Positions 33,223 to 44,560 of a stretch of DNA of 64,000 nucleotides are shown here, piece by piece. Location: positions 13,103,501 to 13,167,500 of the forward strand of contig NC_016131.3 in NCBI RefSeq assembly GCF_000005505.3, read 5' to 3'. This stretch comes from Brachypodium distachyon. Its lineage: Eukaryota; Streptophyta; Magnoliopsida; Poales; Poaceae. The notes beneath the pieces are model-generated. The model was not told the DNA's origin and searched no databases. It saw only the letters and a list, made by a program, of their open reading frames with translations. Both the position numbers and the translations under genes were made by a program. Position 1 is the first letter of the stretch. Each line of letters begins with the position of its first letter.

Positions 33223-34208
33223 TAAGAATACTGCCCCCGCTAGGCCGCTATAAATGTAACTAGACAAGGTTGATCAGTCGCTGAGCAAGATCACATCCAC
33301 ATCAGCTAGGCTTCATTTCTTTTTAAGCAGGCTAAACTTGGATCTTACCTTTCAAATAACTAGATGATATCCCGCGCGTTGCCGCTGGAATGTGTGGGGA
33401 CAAAAAAATCTAGACATAAATGATCTATACTTTGTATACATTCTAAGGAAACTTTTGCAACACGGAAAGATATTTTTCCAGTGTGGTTGTTAAATGATTA
33501 ATATAGGATACTAACAAACTTTAGGAAGTTCAAACAATATACCATAAGTAAATTGCATGCAACCCAGGATGTACTGTATGAAAAATAGTTAAGAGAATAA
33601 AGCATACTAGTTGTGTACGGGACCTTCGCCGCGCAGCTGGCAAAATTGAATTGGTTTATGGATTATGCTAATTTTGCTGCGTGTGATGGCACAATTGGAC
33701 TCGTCTAATTTTCACATGATCATAGCTCAAGCTTGCATGCTGATTTAGGGAAAGTGTTCAAAACAAGAAGACAGGTAAAACAAGCCACGCCTTAGCCATC
33801 TTCATGCCAGTTGCATTGGAGTTAGCAGTGCAATGTACGGATACTGAATTCCTAAAACTCTCTAATGTTAGAGTAAGAATAATAGTGCACAGTCAGCAGG
33901 CTGTAAGCCTTCCACGTCAGAGAAAAGCCGATCTGGAGGAGAGAACGGTGCGGGCGCTCCGTGAATCGCCCGGCTATAGCACAAGAAACGAAAAGCAACC
34001 ACCCGCTTGCAGCCCGATGCGGGCGCCAGGGTCGGCGATTCGATCCTGTGCATCTCCGTGGCCTCCCTCGCTTCTCATTCCACCGCCGCGCGCCAAATTC
34101 TCCGTTTCCTCACCCCAAATCAGTTCTTGCGTGCCAAATCGAACCTCTAGAACCTCCAAATCGCCACTTCCCGAACCCTAGAATTGCCGCCAGCGCCGCA
34201 TCAAGGAG

Positions 34209-35417
34209 ATGGGTCAGCACAACGCGTTCGCCGGCGCCTCATCTCATTCTTCCAGTGGCGCCTCAGCTCGCCCTCCGCCGCCGATTTCTCAGTTCGTCTC
34301 GCCGCAGCCTAAGCCCGTCCGGAGGGCGCCTCTTCCTGTCCTGCCTTCGGTCTTTCCTTCCACACACACGGACCAAGCATTTCGATCCCACCACGACCAG
34401 CAGTTCATGACAGCCTCCTCTGCTGTTCTGCTCTGCACCATGCTGCCTCGCCGGGCTGCAGTAATAACTGGGCAAATTCTTCGGCTGAAGGTCCTTGCTG
34501 GGAACTGCATGTACTCATTGGTGGCTGTGGCTCTACATCTGCTAGTTAATCTTCATTTATACACAATGCTAGTTTGCTATGTTCCTCTTTCTGCTCAATT
34601 CCCTAATTTGTTCAGTATTTTATCTGACTGCCTGAAGTGTTTTAAGTAGTAGTATATAGAGAAGCATGCCATTCTTGATCATTTCCATTTGTATATATCA
34701 AATTTGGTTGAGCTGACAAAGTTTTACGACCATGGCTGCAGGCGTAAGTCTTCTGGAGAAGGAGGTGCTAATGTTATAGCCACAAAGATGCAGTTTATCG
34801 TGGATCACAAAAGATGATGTGCACATGCAAGCATTAAGTACTTAAATATTTAATAGAGCCAAGTTAATAGCAAACCTATTATACTACAGCCGGCTGTAAG
34901 GGCATCTTCAACAATTGTTACTACACGGATACCAAAAAATACTAGACCAATGAGAACAAGACTTGAATAAAATAAATAGGTAGTGGTTACTTGAAGAAGT
35001 AACAGGCTCTACGCGGGTACCAAGAAAAAAAAGATGACATATGGGTCCTCAAGAAAGAGAAGAAAATAAAAATTAAAAATATATACTCAAGAAGAGAGAG
35101 AAGAGAATTAGTAATAATCACCATTGAAGATGCCCTAAGATGGCTTTAAGGTGACATGGAAGACTAGTACAACCAGCAGCCAGGTGTACTATTAATCTTG
35201 CTCTTAATGGTCAGAAGAATGCAGGCAGCAGCAATAAATTATTCATGTTTTCTGCAGATACTTTCAAATGCAGAGGCCTTCCTCCGATAAAGATACTGAA
35301 GATGATAGTCATATGGCAAACAATGCTGAGTTCTGGAGATCTTTAAATTCTTTGGTAGAAGGTGCAAGGAAGGAAGGCACACAAAATCATCAGCCCCGTC
35401 ACAAGAATATTGAGTGA
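34209..35417 (+). pseudogene. Gene or gene remnant of unknown function with a damaged splice site
   Basis: A 5'-UTR-like leader precedes ATG 34209 (MGQHNAFAGASSHSSSG..., Ser/Pro-rich). A second segment after acceptor TGGCTGCAG starts at 34742 (RKSSGEGGANVIATKMQFIV) and ends DHK + AG at 34813. A third, after TTTTCTGCAG at 35258, reads YFQMQRPSSDKDTEDDSHM... to TGA 35415-35417. Segments two and three fit in phase (AG|A), but the expected GT after 34813 is AT, and retention meets TGA at 34815-34817. The linkage of exon 1 to exon 2 is unresolved. I do not recognise the family. Confidence 0.35.
34900..35135. mobile_element. Tourist-like MITE (236 bp), nested in an older repeat
   Basis: Ends GGGCATCTTCAACAATTG and CATTGAAGATGCCC with TAA duplications (34897-34899, 35136-35138). 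The flanking sequence (about 34855-35205) itself has inverted ends AGAGCCAAGTTAATAG / CTATTAATCTTGCTCT, so the MITE seems to have landed inside an older MITE. Confidence 0.75.
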
Positions 35418-38410
35418 CAAAAGGCAGATTTTTTTTTGTGAGATAATTAGCTGATTTAACATATACACCATGACATAAATATTGTTTCTTCTACAACTCA
35501 AAATAATTTCCAGATACACTGTTAAAATTAGTACAGAAGTTTTTTAGCCAATGGCATGGCATGCGTCTCCTAGAAGTAGCGAGCCAATCAGTTGAACTAT
35601 CCCTACCTGCAAAGTCTAGGCATACAAGGAACTAAAATTGTGAGACAATAGTCAGCCAAATGTGTACATTGAGGCCATTCTTCGGGACTCTTCAGGACAT
35701 GGAGACACACGACAGATAGATATCATAAAGATTCCCTAACCTGCATCTTCGCGAGCAACACTGTTTCTGAAACCCTTGAAAAGCAATCTGCTAACTCACC
35801 ACAAACCGAAAACGGGGTAGCCCCACTGTACCCAAAGACAGAACACTTTCAGGGATGACAGGAGATACAAATCGCCGCTATATGGTTAGTCCTCGCAAAG
35901 CAAAATCCGCCACCAACACTCCAGACGCAAGAAGGAATCGATCCCTGTTATCGCTCAAGCATAGCATGTGCATACATGTTTTTACAGGAAACGGAAACCG
36001 ATCCGACACGATTGATTTCAAATCAAACCTTCCATCTGTCTATTTCTTTCTACGCTATTGATGAAGTGATTAATCACAACTTGATTTTCTGCATTCCCAA
36101 TGAAAATCGGAGAAGATAGATCAGCAGCAATCCATCAAACATAACAGAGAAGATGAAGAACATGGAGAAATCAACCTATGGAATCCGTCAATCATAAGCA
36201 TGCATATACACGTGCTTGTACAGGAAAATCAAAAAGGAATAACCAGAGAATCGACGAACAGAAGATCGATTTCTAAGCGACGAACAAGACCCTCGCGGCT
36301 CCCCATGGCTCTGCCGCCTCATGAGTGGCGGCCCTCGGCCTCAAAGCCGCTCCACGCGGGGCAGCACCCTGAAGCACCCGTCTCAGCCTCGACCTACGGG
36401 CGGCGGCGGCGCCTCGCATCACGCCCACGGCAGCAGGCAGCAGTGACGGGATCTCCTCGACGACGACCTCACGACTTCCCACGCGACGACTTCTTCCTCC
36501 CGGCGGGCTAGACAACATGGCGGCGTCCGCCGTTTCTCTCGAGGACCTCGAGAGTGGCGACCTCCAGCATGGTGGCGGCCCTCCGGCGCAACTCTTGGCC
36601 CTGCACCGAGTCGGGCCTATGCATCACAGCATCAATAGAAACAGCAGGCCTATAAATAGCAAGCTGCAGAAAACCCCAGAACCCAACCAACCGAGTACCG
36701 ACCTGACAGCCACCAGCGCACGCAGTCCACGACGTTCTAAGAACAGTGCACAGAACGGAAAATTCTAGTTTACCGGAGCCGTGACCTGCCGGAGCTTAAT
36801 CCACCGTTCAACCTCTCGTGGTTTCGTAGATTTTTGTTACCTATAGCTAACTATCCAGACATGGGTCCCAGGCCTAGATGGGATCATGGGACGTGGTTGC
36901 TAGTTGGAGAAAGCAACGATACACTAACACATTTTGATTTTTTTACAAATTATTTGAGTGTCTAAACGAATTCAGAATTTGATGAAAATTTGAGGATTTG
37001 TTTAAGATGGTTTTTCCCACCTAGAGTAAAAGTTTCAAAAAAAATCGAGCAAGTTCAAAATCTCGGCCGATCTCCACCGATACTAGTTTTACACTAACGC
37101 GTTTTGATAGTTGTACAAATTATTTGGTAGTCCAAACGGACTCAGAATTTGATGAAAATTTGATGGCTGGTTTGAGATGGTGTTTCCGACCTGCAGAAAA
37201 AGTTTCAAAAATTTTGGAGCAGATTCAAAATGAAACTTTCATTGAAACAATAGTGTTGCAAGTTCAAAACGACAAAGTTGAAAAATGATGTGTTTTACAA
37301 AGGTTTGAAATAAATTATAACTATTGAAACGTTAGTGTCCTAAGGATTGCCGATTTTAACATTGGTTTCTCAATGAAACATTTTTATACAATTTCAATCA
37401 TATAGGAATAAGTTCAAATCTTGCCGATTGAAACAGCAGTGTTTCAATAAACTTTCATATATACAGTCAATATAAATATTTGTGTCTCAATATAACTAGT
37501 GTTTCAATGTTAGTTCAATGTTTGACCATTGGAATAATGATCGGTGCTAACGAAATTGCAATGACTTGTCAATGAAGGTTCGATGGTACACACATATTTT
37601 TTAAATGATTTATCAATCAAACAATCGCATGTTTGGATTTTCAGTGAGGTATTTTTAAAATTTCAAAGCTAGCAGTAACTAGCCATAAATGCTCGCATGC
37701 ATGCAGTGGTCAGAGCTAGCGTTAAAGTGCAAAGCAATTAATTACTTTCCTATGCATGCACTGTGGTTGGTCCCGTGCCTGCACCTGCATGTGGTAGGGA
37801 CAGCCGGACCACATCTTCGGATGGAACCTGTTTAGGAACCTAAACAGCACGAATCTTGACGAAACTTTATGGTGGATAAAACTCCGGTAGTTCTGGCTCC
37901 CGTAAAAAAATCGCTTTACGCACAGGACACGCGGCGAGCAACCCACAACACCCCAACGGACAGCACACCCGAGACGAATCGGTCTGCATGAGACCTCGTC
38001 GCCCAACCAACTGAAAGTGGCCCCTCCACCGTCCAACCAGCCCGCCACGCAATTAATTCCGCACCCAACTCGCCGACAGAAACGACCAGCACACCAGCGC
38101 CATGCATAAAGGGCCACCATCAGAGACTGAAACAGCTCACACATCGGTGCACACAACCGAACGGCAAGGCAGAACCACAACAGAAGCCACAGTAACCGGC
38201 GGTGGCAACGCAGGCGTAAATATTCCTGCTGCTACAGTACAGGTGAAAGCGACCCGCAAACTCACGAAAATGCGAAGAAACCTGCCGGCCGTAATGTTTG
38301 TATCTTATAAGAAAAAAAATGTAATCAAGGAAATGGATCTATAGTTGCAGACCTGCGAAATAAAGTTCTGTAGTTGAAACCGTTGTCTTCTTATTACGTG
38401 GCCCGCTGCT
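35418..38410. other. Intergenic region
   Basis: 35418-36200 is AT-rich spacer. 36280-36640 is a GC-rich patch with short open frames on both strands but no family motif. 36780-37700 is AT-rich with repeated phrases such as TTTTACAAATTATTTG and AATTTGATGAAAATTTGA (36945-37170), suggesting a decayed repeat. 37700-38380 has nothing I can name. Confidence 0.4.
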
Positions 38411-38419
38411 TATTATAAA

Positions 38420-39354
38420 GAGGTAATAACACATTGCGCAAGCAGTTTAGTACAACAAGTTGCAAAATGAGGTCAGGTGATACACTAACTTGATTTGCGG
38501 GTGCACGTTTGGTCATTTGGCCCATTGGTTGACTTGTTCATTTTACGCAAAGCCCCCCACGCAATTTCTCTTACACAAAATCGACCAAACTATCAATGTT
38601 TTCACGTTCATCAACATATTCTTAACATAGTGAGCTCATCTGGGAACCGCCGTTGGCCACCTGCAATTGACAAACCCCGAAGCTTAAAATTACCGACTTG
38701 CGAGTGAATCCGCGGCAGCGTTTTACAACTACAAGAATCGTCCAAGGGAAGCAAATTAATAACGCATGTGCCAACCTCCGTTGTACACCACACAACGTTC
38801 CGAATGCGCGGCCAACGATGCCGCCGCCACGGGCCGCGACAAGGCGCATGGCACTGCGGCTGAAACTCATCGCCATCGTTTGCATATCCTGCCCGCGGCC
38901 TTCGAGGCGCTGGGGTCCCCGTGCCTCGTGAGGCACAGGCCGTGGATGCGGTTCCTGTTTGTGGGTGTAGGTCGCCATGCTCGCCGCCATCGACACGCTC
39001 ATCGTGGACACCGTCATGGGGTAGGACCAACGCCAAGAGGGCTGCGGCCGTGACGGACGAGCCGACACATGGTGGTGATCGCGCCCGGAGACCTAGAGAT
39101 GTCGTCCTCGTCCGATGGGCACGACGTGCATCACATGTAAATTGATTCAAAGGTTTTTTTGTGTAAGCGAAAAGTTGTGGGGGGTTTTGCATAAAATGGA
39201 CAAGTAAACTGGCGTGCCACATATCGCCCCCACATTGGTTAATCAAACGTGCACCCGCAAATCAAGTTAGTGTACCACCTGGCCCCATTTTACAACTTGT
39301 TGTACTAAACTGCTCACGCAATACAAGTTCTTGTACCTACCGTGTTATTACCTC
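38420..39354. mobile_element. Small Mutator-like element (935 bp)
   Basis: Perfect 9-bp target duplication TATTATAAA (38411-38419, 39355-39363). Terminal inverted repeats begin GAGGTAATAACAC and extend about 200 bp, including CAGTTTAGTACAACAAGTTG and ACTAACTTGATTTGCGGG. The right repeat has roughly 18 extra bp. The GC-rich interior (about 38700-39110) is open on the minus strand from inside the right repeat (39246-38611). No transposase motif. Likely a Pack-MULE with unknown cargo. Confidence 0.85.
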
Positions 39355-39363
39355 TATTATAAA

Positions 39364-40532
39364 CTATACTCTGCAAACAAACCGTCCACAAGTGCAAATA
39401 TGAACACATATGGTACTCAGAGAACAACTCTAATATATGAAAGAAAACTTAGAGAAATTGTACGGGACTGAAAAATGTGTAATCGAGAGGGCGGTCATTA
39501 AGTCCTTTATTTTCTCCGGAACACTATCAATCACTCGTTCTTCTGCAAAATCTATGCATTAAGACAACTGGACAAACGAACGGGTTTACATGCTAAAAAG
39601 AACCATTTGTATCTCACCTTGATCCACCGCATTCATCGTCGGCAAAGGAACCAACATCAGGAGTCAGGAGATGTATATTGAAATTGGGAAGATGAAGAGT
39701 ATTGGGGACATCAGCAAACCACCATGAAGAAGAGTGGTCTTGAATTCATGAGAGCTTCAGAGATGGAAGCTAGATGCAAACAACAAAAGTAGTAATAAAA
39801 TCTAAGATGCATGTGCTCATGGATTGTAAATAAGGAAATTAAAACATAGAGAGGTTGTGTAGCAATGGAGCACCCACTTTTCAGCAACATCTAGCCCTTG
39901 CAAACAAAACATCGAGCACCTTTCACGCTGGAGGGTAATCTGAGAAATTAAAAACACTAACCGAAATGCCGAAATGTCCGTGCGTTGCCACGGAATACGC
40001 TAAAAAATATGCAACCTTGCAGCTACAAGGTGACCATCAGAATAGTAGATATTAGGCACTGCGCTGCAGTTGAGTGTTATGAAAAAATTCAACAAAGTCA
40101 AACATGAATCAGTCCCATCTTATCGTTTGCAGCATGAACCTAACGTATGCAAGTCGTGATCCAGAGAAAAAAAATTCATATCGACTGGAATCTGGTCCAA
40201 ACAAAAAAAAAGGCATCTTCAGTTCTTGATCAAGAGAAAAATTGCATCCTAGTCAATCAGAGATTTGCACGCCCGACATCCAAGAAAAAATAGATAGGAT
40301 AGAATATAGGATGTATAGTTCATCCTATAAATGAACTGGATGTATCATTCAATTCCAGATCTTGAACATGGTAAGAACAAAAGGAAAATCAAAAAGCTAT
40401 TTATTTGTAGAAAGAGAAGAATAGTTTGTAGCTCTTTTTTACTGGAAGTCTGATGCAGGCATTTTTTTTGTAACAAAGCACAGAGCTATCTGGTTTATTT
40501 TTTGTGGTAATATGTCAAAGTCAAAAGGCTAT
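39364..40532. other. Intergenic region
   Basis: AT-rich. Contains one copy of the recurring near-palindrome CCGTGCGTTGCCACGG (about 39979-39994). No supported gene. Confidence 0.4.
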
Positions 40533-40733
40533 TTATAGCCAGCAACACTCTACTCTAGCCCATCTTTCGGTGAGTCTACACACCTCAACAGAAAGCATCG
40601 GATCACCAGTCTTGTTAAATGCCATGTTCTTACTTCCATGGGAGTTGTAATAGATAATATTTTGCCGCGCCGTCAAATAAAGCATTTCTCCAATTTTTAT
40701 GTCCAGTAGGTCTTTTGTTCTTTCACCCTCTGG
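40533..40733 (-). CDS. Possible terminal exon of an unknown gene
   Basis: After a minus-strand acceptor TTCTTTGTGCCAG, a frame encodes EGERTKDLLDIKIGEML... and SHGSKNMAFNKTGDPML... to a stop at 40533-40535, about 66 codons with protein-like composition. No partner exon was found with confidence. It may be a gene fragment. Confidence 0.2.
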   Translation of the reverse strand, partial: PEGERTKDLLDIKIGEMLYLTARQNIIYYNSHGSKNMAFNKTGDPMLSVEVCRLTERWARVECCWL

Positions 40734-41642
40734 CACAAAGAACAAACATTTTTTTATGACTGATAACTAAGCAGAAAGACGCATGCTAGTTTTCACGCCA
40801 ACGGGATCAGGGGTGAGAGAACTTTTTTCAGGGAAGAGACATATATTCAGTACAGATAACAGCACCATTGCAATCCTTATACAATATAAAGGTTAAATTC
40901 GATGGAAACCCTTGTACACACGATCTACATTTAGTCTTGCATAGCATGCCATTTCCGCGCTGCTGTATCACTCTCTTCTACTTTTGCTTAAACTAACACC
41001 TCAGAATAGACAACCATCGTAGGTACGCCCGGGGCATTTATCAGAAAGGCCAAACCTCCTTGAGTACATGAACAGCTAGTTTAAAGAAAGCAAAAAAAAT
41101 TTATCAATAGATATGAGGAATATAAATAAAACAGAAGAGGCAAACCAACAAACTGGATTCTACCACTTTTATTTGTTTTGGGGGAAGGGACATGAATAAC
41201 TGATATGTACTTCAAACAATTCAAGACAGTGAAGTAAAACCTGAACACATACTTGCAAGCTGCTCATCCTCTGAAATCCAGTGATTGAAGATTACTTTTT
41301 CTGTCCATCTTCAGATATAAATGATTCTTAAAAGAAATAAGCAGCTAGTTACAAAATAAATAAATAGTTAGCAGCACAAAAAACTTTGGAAAAGCAAATT
41401 CTTTTAGGGCCGCAATTTATGATAAATGCATCGAAAACATAATTGGCAACATCTAGAAGCCATGCACAGTTGCAATGGATTTTCTTTTGCCGAAATAGCC
41501 GCGAAGGAATTTGGCAGCAGAAATACCTCAAGCGTGCTAATTGTGAACTAATTTGCCCAACAAACTTCAAAAGAGACCTGCAAGTACTCGATTTTCAGCA
41601 TCAAAGGTCCATACACAGAAGCACACATGGTAAAGCCTACAC

Positions 41643-41860
41643 ATGTTCCTCGATCTGACCCGCATCCCTTCACGCGCCTCCGCATCTCTCTTGCCAGCCG
41701 TCTCACCTCGCTGCTCTCCAGCCCCCTCACTAGGCCTGGCGCGCACGCCGCGGCCGCCTTGTGCGGCCTCGCCCGCCCGCCGCCGCCCCTCCGCCTCGGC
41801 CCTCCCTCCTAGGCCCAGCCGCGCCCGTCACCCCCCCCCCCCCCCCCCCCGCGCGCGCTC
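41643..41860. other. GC-rich patch with 20-bp poly-C run
   Basis: 41643-41830 is GC-rich and open on both strands. It is followed by an uninterrupted run of 20 C (41831-41850) and then GCGCGCGCTC. It may be the first exon/5' UTR of a lost gene. The homopolymer is also a likely sequencing or assembly weak point. Confidence 0.4.
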
Positions 41861-43010
41861 TCCGCGTCGGCCCGCCGCATCTCCGCATGTGTGCCCATAC
41901 GCGGCCGCCTCTCCTTTCCTGTTGATTAAGGCCATTGCGTCCATTGATGCACACGAGCAGATCAACACTGCAGTACAACACAAAGACCAAGCTGGTGGTA
42001 GGGATGTTCATACACGGTTTCAGCTGAAGCGTGTAAACCAGAAGAGAGCTAATCCTTTTTTTTTTCTGATATTTAATGCCAATCCTTTCAGAAAATCTCA
42101 GTTCATTTCTTTCTTCTGATATTTAATGCCAATCCTTTCTTTAGTTTTTCGCCGAAGGCACTCTTCTAATGCTTTTGATTCGTAAAGTTTTATCGGATCA
42201 TGAACAAATTGGACTGAAAGGTATAATTTTACAAGTCACAATGGATATGAATTCTCAGGTATTGTATCTGCCAAGAGCTTCAATTAGAAAAGTTTGAAGA
42301 GGTGGACATATATTCCATTCATAAGAATTTGATCTTTTCGATCTAATACCACGTTATGCTTTCATCTGAACATGTATCCATCTTTTGTGCTCTGCCACAT
42401 TCCAAATTTTGTACTGCCTAATTTATGTATCATCTCATTTAAGACCCTCAACTAATTTTTGTTTAACAGAGTTTGGGATAACATGGAGAACATAATATGC
42501 TGAGGACGTTTTTTCCTTTTAGTTATCTTAGAACCATGATGTCTCTTCTTTTCCATTATAGGGCCGTATCTGGAAGCAGAGTAGGCGACAACCCTACACG
42601 TGATCCGGCAATTGGAAGCAGCAGAGGAGGGACTCGCCACGCGGCGTGGCAGATAGTGATTTGTATTTGCTGTAGAGTAGGTTCTACCGGGTGTGCGACC
42701 AGCGCTCCCGGTGGGAGTAGCCCCCGAGTCCGGTTGCGACTGCGTGCAGTGGCGATCGGACTTTAAATTGTAATCTAGTAACCTTGTAAACCTTTGAAGC
42801 TTATGTTCTTTGGAAAGGAACAGTTTGAGTTGTTCTTTGACTCCGAGTCGAATTCTGATTTCCTGAAGATGAACTCTGATCGGACTCCGAATACTCCCGG
42901 TAGGAGTAGCCCCCGAGGCTGTAGCGGATTATAAGTAGTCGGGTGCGGGCTCGAGCTTAATAATCTGCTTTCAACTGGCTGATTAACAGATAGGTCTCCT
43001 ACGGGAAAGC

Positions 43011-43728
43011 ATGGATTCTTCCGCTGAACTTGAGATTATGCACATTCGCCTGAGACATGCTGAAGACCAACTTTCGCTAGCACAAGATGAAATTTCCATG
43101 CTCCGGTCGGAAAATCAGGCTACGTCATGGCGAGAAGACTTCCTTCTTGGGGAGGTGGTGAAACTGAGTTCTGACTTGCGAGGTAACTGCTTGCTCCTAT
43201 GGTTGAAAAGTTGCGATGGAGGTACCTCCTGCTGGCTTTGACTTGTTTCTTTTTGCAGAAATGATGCCAGAACCGTATGTTGAAGCTGAGTGTGTGAAGA
43301 GTCGTCTTGATGCGATAACGCAGTCGGGTCCGATGACCCCAGCCTTCTGGTCGAACCGCGAGAAGGGTTATATCCTTGCATTGCTACAAGACCGAGTTGC
43401 AAGAGCTGTGACCTGTCTGAAGTCCTGCAGCCACTGCATGACTGAAGTGCACCACAACTTGTTTCTAGAATTGCCTGTTCCGGTCGATCTGAAAGGTTTG
43501 ATCGAGAGATTCTGCGAGGTTGCAATGGTGAGAGGGGCTACGCACGAACAACTGGTGGAAGGGGCGGTGCTGGCCCTTGTGTTTGTTCGGCTCCGCTACC
43601 CCCCATTGAACTTGGATTTCCTGCACCTTACGACTTCCTCTGTGCCAGATGATGCTCAGCTGGGTCCGATTTACGATGCAATGGAGCACACGGCGCGCCA
43701 GCTGGTCACCCTTATGGCTTTGGAGTAG
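43011..43728 (+). CDS. Transposon-associated protein, two exons, 213 aa
   Basis: Exon 1 43011-43182 and exon 2 43259-43728 join in frame (CGA G|AA) across a 76-nt GT-AG intron, giving 213 aa. Exon 1 encodes a heptad-rich coiled coil (AELEIMHIRLRHAEDQLSLA..., residues about 4-57). Exon 2 encodes a mostly helical region (EPYVEAECVKSRLDAI, FWSNREKGYILALLQDR, ALVFVRLRYPPLNLDFL). I place it with gag-like/PF04195-associated proteins of Triticeae retroelements from general pattern memory. Its role is unknown. The frame is intact despite its repeat setting. Confidence 0.5.
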
Positions 43729-44068
43729 AGTAGCCTTTTTTATCCGCTGTAGATGTAGGCGTATCGGTGTCAGTGGTGTATCTACCGGGTGCGCGACCAA
43801 CGCTCCCAGTAGGAGTAGCCCCCGGGTCTGTGGACCCAAATACTTTGAGCTCTTTCGTAATCTGCAGTTTTAGTGTCTTTGAAATAAATAAATAAATTGT
43901 ACCTCTGTTTTGATTGATTGAACAATGAAATCTTGGACATGTTCTGCTGAAAATTGTGTGAGCTCAGGCTTATATGTATGAAAAAGAGCTGGCCTTGAAT
44001 GAGATTCTAATGGAATTTGAGATGCAGCCCATGAGTGCCAGGCGCGTCCAAGAGGAATGTTAGGTCGA

Positions 44069-44528
44069 TTGGGCGTAGCCCCGAGTGTCGGGTACGCCCT
44101 AATGACGAGTTTTAGGTCGATTGGACGCAGCCCCCGAGTGCCGCACCCAACGACAAGTTTTGAGTCGATTGGACGCAGCCCCCGAGTGCCGGGTGCGTCC
44201 AACCACAAGTTTTGAGTCGATTGGACGCAGCCCCCGAGTGCCGGGTGCGTCCAACCACAAGTTTTGAGTCGATTGGACGCAGCCCCCGAGTGCCGGGTGC
44301 GTCCAACGACAAGTTTTGGGTCGATTGGACGCAGCCCCCGAGTGTCGGGTGCGTCCAAGGCAGGTTTTAGGTCGACTGGACGCAGCCCCTGAGTGTCGGG
44401 TGCGTCCAAGACAAGTTTCGTGTCGACTGGACGCAGCCCCCGAGTGTCGGGTGCGTCCAAGACAAGTTTTAGGTCGATTGGACGCAGCCCCCGACTGTCG
44501 GGTGCGTCCAAGACAAGTTTCAGTAGCG
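44069..44528. repeat. Tandem array of about nine 51-52-bp units, each a hairpin
   Basis: Units start (T/C)TGGACGCAG at 44069 (variant), 44121, 44169, 44221, 44273, 44325, 44376, 44427 and 44478. Each holds TTGGACGCA facing TGCGTCCAA, with an inner CCCGA facing TCGGG around a GTG loop, then a spacer with ACAAGTTT(T/C). Unit length is mostly 52 bp in the left part and 51 bp in the right. The minus strand is open through the array, but the changing period shows the repeat is not conserved as protein. Confidence 0.9.
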
Positions 44529-44560
44529 TGCAATCCTGAGTTTGTTGACGCGGCCATTGC

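Larger units (their letters stand above)
42560..44560 (+). mobile_element. Retroelement-derived segment with a two-exon ORF and hairpin repeats
   Basis: A stretch with three spaced copies of the phrase CTCCC(G/A)GT(G/A)GGAGTAGCCC (about 42709, 42893, 43805), a two-exon ORF at 43011-43728, and a 52-bp tandem array at 44069-44528. The ORF resembles the C-terminal half of proteins encoded by Triticeae gypsy-type elements that carry the PF04195 domain. No LTR or target duplication was found, so the ends are approximate and the class is inferred. Confidence 0.5.

Noticed and set aside
36200..36770. Coding gene in the GC-rich patch
   Set aside because: Short frames on both strands, low complexity (Arg/Pro/Ala), no splice-supported continuation and no family motif.
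44069..44528. CRISPR-like repeat-spacer array
   Set aside because: Regular 52-bp period with similar 'spacers' and a eukaryotic transposon setting; it is a tandem repeat, not a CRISPR.
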